Positions 59,854-64,000 of a stretch of 64,000 bases of DNA are shown here, piece by piece. Under the pieces are notes generated by a model. That model did no database searches. It saw only the letters and a list, made by a program, of their open reading frames with translations, and was not told where the DNA came from. How positions within the stretch are numbered: the stretch's first letter is position 1; each line of letters starts with the position of its first letter. Origin of the DNA: JAIQFF01 sp963725615 (GTDB lineage Bacteria > Acidobacteriota > Terriglobia > Terriglobales > Acidobacteriaceae); contig CAVRZO010000006.1 in the NCBI GenBank assembly GCA_963725615.1, positions 153,797 to 217,796 on the forward strand. The letters are read 5' to 3'. The position numbers and the translations under genes were made by a program.

Positions 59854-60783
59854 TCAAGCATGCGCGCTCCGCATGCGCTTCTTGCGCAGGAATTGCGGCA
59901 CGATGAGGGCGCAGAAGACAAACACGGCGGTGATCAGCTTGAGGTCGTTGGGATTGAGTCCCCAGCGCAACGCCATGGCGACCAGCAACCGGAAGAGCAC
60001 CGAACCCATCACCGCGCCGATAATCGTCGTGCCCAACTGGTTCGTCCCGACGAGCGCTTCACCGATGATGACGCTGGCCAGCCCCCACACCACCATCCCG
60101 ATTCCCATGCCCACGTCCGCGAAGCCCTGGTATTGCGCCAGCAGAGCACCGGACAGAGCCACAAAGCCGTTCGAAATCGCCACTCCAAATATGATCATGT
60201 TGCCGTCGTTGACTCCCAGTGCCCGGACCATCTGCACGTTGTCACCGGTGGCTCGCATGGCCATGCCCAGGTTGGTGCGCAGAAACAAATACAGCAACGC
60301 GGCCGTCAACACTACGACCAGAGCCACCGCGCCCAGCACCGAAGCGTCTCGCACACTGACTTCCCATCCTGCGAGATCGAAGCTGGTGGCGCCCCGCATG
60401 AGCTTGATTCCGACCTGCTCCGCCTGTGTCGCCAGCGTGGTCACGGAGAGCAACGAAACATTACTCTTGCCCATGATGTGCAGGTTGATGGAGTAGAGCG
60501 CGGTCATCACCAGAATTCCCGAAAGCAGCGAGTTGATCTTGAAACGGGTATAGAGCGTGCCCGTGCAAGCTCCCGCGAGCATTCCGGCAGCGAAGGCAGC
60601 CAGCGAGGCCACGATCGGGCTGGTGCCGTGCACCATCAGCGTCGCCGCGACGGCTGCGCCGAGCGTGACCGACCCGTCCGCCGTGATGTCGGGGAAGGCG
60701 AAGATCCGAAAGCTGATGAACACGCCCAGAGCCAGCAGCGAGAGGATGCACCCAATTGTGAATGTGCCAATCAACAGGCTCAT
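59854..60783 (-). CDS. ABC transporter permease (TrpY-like)
   Basis: A 309-residue membrane protein with about eight to nine helices, of the branched-chain/TrpY-type permease fold: LIGTFTIGCILSLLALGVFI, PDITADGSVTLGAAVAATLM, GTLYTRFKINSLLSGILVMT, AMAMRATGDNVQMVRALGVN-like EAA region in TNLGMAMRATGDNVQMVRAL, and ASVIIGEALVGTNQLGTTI. It transports the ligand delivered by the binding protein. The start at 60783 (MSLLIGTFTIG) is preferred over the 60819 opening, which precedes the first helix. Confidence 0.9.
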   Translation of the reverse strand: MSLLIGTFTIGCILSLLALGVFISFRIFAFPDITADGSVTLGAAVAATLMVHGTSPIVASLAAFAAGMLAGACTGTLYTRFKINSLLSGILVMTALYSINLHIMGKSNVSLLSVTTLATQAEQVGIKLMRGATSFDLAGWEVSVRDASVLGAVALVVVLTAALLYLFLRTNLGMAMRATGDNVQMVRALGVNDGNMIIFGVAISNGFVALSGALLAQYQGFADVGMGIGMVVWGLASVIIGEALVGTNQLGTTIIGAVMGSVLFRLLVAMALRWGLNPNDLKLITAVFVFCALIVPQFLRKKRMRSAHA

Positions 60784-60796
60784 ATGCGTTTCACTC

Positions 60797-62035
60797 TCAC
60801 CTGATATCCGCCGCCGCACCGATCCAGCATGCGCCCCGGACGAACTCGCTCTGCTGCGGGCCGGCCGCCAGGCGGGCGTCGGTCAGCAGGTGGAGAACGC
60901 CCTGCAAAGTTTCCGTCTCGAACAAAGTGGTGACGGTATTTTTCAGATCGATACTCCCCTTCTGAAGCGGACGATAAGAAAATGCCGCCGCATGAAAATG
61001 TCCCAGCGGCCCCGCTGCAGCTCCCAACGGCCGAAGCAGGGGAGCCAGCGGCACGCATTCGGAGCTGGCCGCCACGCCCGAGATCAACGCCAGCGATCGC
61101 GAGTAAAGCCGTTCGGTCGAAAATGAAAGCCAGGAGCGCACCTCGGGATATTTGAACGGAGCATCGTTCACTCCTGCGGCTGCCGCGGGGGAGCGGCGAA
61201 GAGCGGCTCCCACCAGTCCAGCAGACTCGACCACCATCACCATTCCGATTGCAGGCGCTCCCGAAATCTCCAGTGCGGTGCGCACTAACTCCGCGAGCGA
61301 AATCGGGCCCTCGGTGCTGGCGGTTTCGAATCGCACGAGCTGCGAGAATGCGCCTTCGCATCGCAATCCATAGAGGACATTCATCTCCGGCACCAGCTTG
61401 CCGCTCGAGACCATGAAGTCCGGCACATTGGTTCCGTCCGTCGGCAGATAAGCCGCCGAGCCACCTACCGCCAGGAATTCACCAAAGCGCGTCTGCGCAT
61501 CCTGGAAGCCGTGGCCGAAAGCTCCCAGGCCGAAGCCGAATGTTGCTGCCGGATACGTGATCATCTGGCAATCTGCCGGACCGAAACGGCAACCTTTCAG
61601 CAAGCCCGGATCGCCGATCCGTTCGCAGATCAGCGGCTTTCCCGCGGCACACTCCATGACTTCGAACGCCCCGGCGGGATTCGAAAAGCGGCGTACTTCC
61701 GTTTTCTGTACTGGAGGCGCGGCGGCCGGCGTCTTCGGGGCAAGCAGGATGGTCGAAAGCCGGCAGAGATCCAGCACCTGCTTCACCCGCTCGGAAGGGC
61801 TGGTGACAATAAAAACGCCGCCGATGCCTTTCAGTTGGGTGTGAAACTTCACCAGCAAACCGACGCCCGCGGAGCTGAGAAACGAAATCTCGGAGAGATT
61901 CAGATGGATGCCGTGCGCTCCTCCGCGGATTATTTCCTCCAGGTTGCCGCGCAGATGTTCGGTCCAATAGTTGTCGAGGCGTCCCTTCACCTTGACTTCG
62001 AGTGCGTCAGCGAGCTGTTGGGTCACGATTTCCAT
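60797..62035 (-). CDS. STAS-domain protein with unknown C-terminal domain, embedded in ABC operon
   Basis: A 412-residue cytoplasmic protein. Residues 1-100 are a STAS domain: EVKVKGRLDNYWTEHLRGNL and the loop ISFLSSAGVGLLVKFHTQLK, which keeps the phosphorylatable Ser-Ser. A Pro/Ala linker near 104 leads to about 300 residues that I do not recognise; notable segments are MITYPAATFGFGLGAFGHGF, FLAVGGSAAYLPTDGTNVPD and a hydrophobic ALEISGAPAIGMVMVVESAG. No membrane helix is convincing. It lies 9 bases after the binding-protein gene and 13 before the permease gene, so it is translated as part of the importer operon. A regulator of transport or a link to sigma-factor partner switching is inferred. 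Confidence 0.8.
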   Translation of the reverse strand: MEIVTQQLADALEVKVKGRLDNYWTEHLRGNLEEIIRGGAHGIHLNLSEISFLSSAGVGLLVKFHTQLKGIGGVFIVTSPSERVKQVLDLCRLSTILLAPKTPAAAPPVQKTEVRRFSNPAGAFEVMECAAGKPLICERIGDPGLLKGCRFGPADCQMITYPAATFGFGLGAFGHGFQDAQTRFGEFLAVGGSAAYLPTDGTNVPDFMVSSGKLVPEMNVLYGLRCEGAFSQLVRFETASTEGPISLAELVRTALEISGAPAIGMVMVVESAGLVGAALRRSPAAAAGVNDAPFKYPEVRSWLSFSTERLYSRSLALISGVAASSECVPLAPLLRPLGAAAGPLGHFHAAAFSYRPLQKGSIDLKNTVTTLFETETLQGVLHLLTDARLAAGPQQSEFVRGACWIGAAADIR

Positions 62036-62044
62036 AGCGAGTTT

Positions 62045-63100
62045 CTACGGACGCACGTGCTTCGAGAACTCTTCAGGAATGGTGAGGCCAAGTTGCGCCG
62101 CGTTGGCGCGGCTGATGCCCACTTCCTCGACGGCCACTTCGTCCAGAGGCAGGTCGTTCGGATTCGCGCCCTGCAGGACGCGGCCCGCCATCTTTCCCGC
62201 AGCCGTCGCCGCGGATTGCAGGCTCACGCCGAGACACGCCAGGCCGCCACGGGGCAGATCCGAGCATTCGTCGGTGATTAGCGGCAGGTGCGCATCCTTC
62301 GCGCCTTTTACCGCACCTTCATAGCCCTGGATTGCGGTGTTATCTCCGGGCACCCATACCGCCTGAATGTCCCGTCCGGCGAGGATCTGCACCGCCTGCA
62401 GAACTTCATTCGAACCGGCAAGGGAGATCTCCTCGAGCCGGACGCCGCGGTCGCGGAATACCTCGCGGGCCTTCGACAACTCCTTCACTGAATTGGCTTC
62501 CGCCGGGTTGTACATGGTTCCCACCGCACGCAATCCCGGAATCAGCTTCTGCATCATGTCCAGGCTGTGGCTCACCGGAGGAAAACTGCCGACACCGGTC
62601 ACGAAAGGTAAATGGTCGGTCCGGCTTTTTCCCGCTCCGGCCGCAATCGGATCGGTCACGCAGGCAAACACCACCGGCTTGTGCTTCACTTTGTTGCACG
62701 CCCCGGCCAGGCATGGCGTGCTGATGGTCATGATGAGGTCTACATCGGAACTGTCGTAGTTCTGCATGATGGCAGGAATGTTGATCATTTCGCCTTGCGC
62801 GTCCGCGCGGCGAACTTCCAGATTCTTTCCTTCTTCGAATCCGCTGGCTTTCAAGCCATCGATCAAGCCCTGCACACACATGTCGGTGCCGACGTTGCGG
62901 GCGAAGTACACGATCGCAGCTTTGACCATTCTGCCGGCCGGACCGGCTTCGGCACGGGCCTTTGCGGAGGCTGCGGAAGCCGCCGTTCGATGGCCCAAAT
63001 CGGTGAGCAGCAGTATTGCGGAGAACAGCGCTATCAGGCCGAAGCCCAGGGCCAACCTTTTCAGCGCGGCCCATAGGGCTGTTTCCTTGAAGAGACGCAT
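62045..63100 (-). CDS. ABC transporter substrate-binding protein (TrpX/ABC_sub_bind type)
   Basis: A 351-residue protein with an N-terminal membrane helix or uncleaved signal (LALGFGLIALFSAILLLTDL). The ABC_sub_bind fold begins at about 60 (KAAIVYFARNVGTDMCVQGL), continues with VDLIMTISTPCLAGACNKVK and VVFACVTDPIAAGAGKSRTD, and ends with TIPEEFSKHVRP. It binds ligand outside the membrane. Related TrpX-type proteins bind tryptophan, Phe-like compounds or vitamins, but no ligand residues can be assigned. It is the first gene of the operon, so the promoter should lie in the 63101-63245 gap. Confidence 0.88.
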   Translation of the reverse strand: MRLFKETALWAALKRLALGFGLIALFSAILLLTDLGHRTAASAASAKARAEAGPAGRMVKAAIVYFARNVGTDMCVQGLIDGLKASGFEEGKNLEVRRADAQGEMINIPAIMQNYDSSDVDLIMTISTPCLAGACNKVKHKPVVFACVTDPIAAGAGKSRTDHLPFVTGVGSFPPVSHSLDMMQKLIPGLRAVGTMYNPAEANSVKELSKAREVFRDRGVRLEEISLAGSNEVLQAVQILAGRDIQAVWVPGDNTAIQGYEGAVKGAKDAHLPLITDECSDLPRGGLACLGVSLQSAATAAGKMAGRVLQGANPNDLPLDEVAVEEVGISRANAAQLGLTIPEEFSKHVRP

Positions 63101-63245
63101 AGCGCTCCAGCGTGCTCCTTTGATGAGGCGCCATTATACGGGCGATTGCCTAAACGCACCTATCCGGCTGCAATGACGTAGTGGTGTAATTTGAAAATCC
63201 CTAAGGAATTGGGTGCGTCCGGAGAGCCGCTCCAGAAAGGCGTGC

Positions 63246-64000
63246 CTAACCCTGATTCGCAGCTTCCCATCTCCAAGCGGTGCCATTGTTTCTAACGCGG
63301 CCCAGGCCGGGGAACGGGAAGTGATAAGCCAGGACACTGGCGTCATCAGCTGCGGCGCGGTCAAGTAGCCGCCGCCGCGTGGTCGCAGCGGTATCCTCAT
63401 TCCGGTCGAAGACATTGCGCCATGCCGGGTATTCGAGATTCATCGGATGCAGCACGGCGTCGGCCATGTGCAGCAATTGCGTTTTGGAAGACGAAACCAC
63501 CAGTGCGAGATGCCCCGGGGTGTGCCCGGGGGCCGGTATGGCATACACTCCCGGCACAATTTCTTTTTCGCCGTCCAGCAATTCGATGCGTTCTTCGAGC
63601 GGCGGCAGGTTGGTTCGCGCACGATCAGCAGTTCCTTCAGGTGATCATTCAGCCCGGTGCTGTTCAGATTGGGATCGCCGGTCCAGAAATTCCATTCGGT
63701 TCTTGAAATCACGTAACGGGCATGGGGGAAAGCCGGCTTTTGGTTCTGGTTGAGCACACCGCCGATATGGTCAGGGTGCCCGTGGGTCAGGACCACAGTA
63801 GTGATCTCTTCGGGGCTGATCCCTTCGGCCTGCAATTGTTTCAGCAGGTCGCCCGTGGTGGGCGCCATTCCGCCAGCTCCAGTATCAATCAGTATCTTGA
63901 TCTTGTGTTTGCCGGTCTTCACCAGAAGACAGGTGTACGGGGTCACGACCTGATTCGAGGGCAGGTCGCGATCGCGGAGACTGCCCTCCAGTTGTTCTTG
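63246..64000 (-). pseudogene. MBL-fold metallo-hydrolase (lactonase-like), frameshifted, 5' end outside window
   Basis: A metallo-beta-lactamase-fold hydrolase. The right-hand part (ILIDTGAGGMAPTTGDLLKQ, VVLTHGHPDHIGG) is read in one frame from the window's edge to about 63612. The left part (NLPPLEERIELLDGEKEIVP, IPAPGHTPGHLALVVSS, LLHMADAVLHPMNLEYPAWR) is in another. One base is missing or two extra near 63612-63613, within GTTGGTTC. The HxHxDH zinc motif and the later His and Asp ligands are all present, so the corrected protein would be a normal quorum-quenching-lactonase-like or N-acyl hydrolase. The opening frame continues past base 64000, so the start is unseen. Confidence 0.8.

Noticed and set aside
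59815..60804. 329-codon frame opposite the ABC permease
   Set aside because: His/Gln/Arg-rich shadow of a permease whose helices are clear on the minus strand.
1..64000. Search for phage, integrase, toxin-antitoxin, restriction or CRISPR defence loci
   Set aside because: No supporting genes seen; the only mobile-element gene is the RAYT.

Overview
The window is 64 kb of high-GC bacterial chromosome that looks like Acidobacteriota, probably the Terriglobia/Koribacter side. This is inferred from content: winged-helix one-component proteins fused to TPR or PD40 propeller repeats, a carboxypeptidase-regulatory-domain secreted protein, dense palindromic intergenic repeats, and housekeeping genes scattered among many small secreted proteins. 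I ran no database search. No rRNA, phage, conjugative or CRISPR locus was seen.

Layout. 1-3.2 kb: a truncated TPR protein and a winged-helix/PD40 protein. 3.3-8.7 kb: ilvE, pilT, a STAS protein, a frameshifted recX, a LEA-like 11-mer repeat protein, and a frameshifted RAYT transposase flanked by three 83-bp triple-hairpin REP units. 8.7-16.5 kb: alaS, a SpoIIAA-like protein, a Rieske oxygenase, and two wall enzymes (SLT transglycosylase and TPR-AMIN-amidase). 16.7-24.5 kb: a membrane-anchored secreted protein, a candidate small RNA, tRNA-Thr, a MerR-TPR fusion, acyl-CoA dehydrogenase, M13 peptidase and a B12/radical SAM protein. 24.5-32.5 kb: an OmpA protein, small membrane proteins, a thioredoxin-like ferredoxin, tRNA-Arg, a class A PBP and a secreted protein. 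32.8-39.1 kb: a secreted phosphatase, a nucleotide-translocase-like transporter fused to HEAT repeats, a kinase-like secreted protein and two small secreted or anchored proteins.

39.5-44.2 kb is a sugar-acid catabolic cluster (NAD epimerase, lactonase-type amidohydrolase, UxaA dehydratase, SDR) that fits non-phosphorylative L-fucose-type degradation. 44.3-48.5 kb: a Gly/Pro-rich secreted protein, a MerR regulator, a broken hyuB and tdh. 48.6-56.7 kb is mostly housekeeping: aroC, def, fmt, rsmB, a PASTA protein, a compact recQ and a class III aminotransferase.

Two minus-strand operons close the window. The first is doxX - ECF sigma - zinc-finger anti-sigma, with ATGA coupling. The second is an ABC importer of TrpXYZ type with a STAS-fusion protein of unknown C-terminal domain inserted between the binding-protein and permease genes. 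A frameshifted metallo-hydrolase runs off the right edge.

The least explained items are the STAS-containing ABC operon, the kinase-like secreted protein, the transporter-HEAT fusion, the LEA-like repeat protein, the RAYT/REP cluster, and repeat sequences that have entered coding regions. Four genes (recX, RAYT, hyuB, metallo-hydrolase) carry frame breaks, so either decay or base-level assembly error must be considered.
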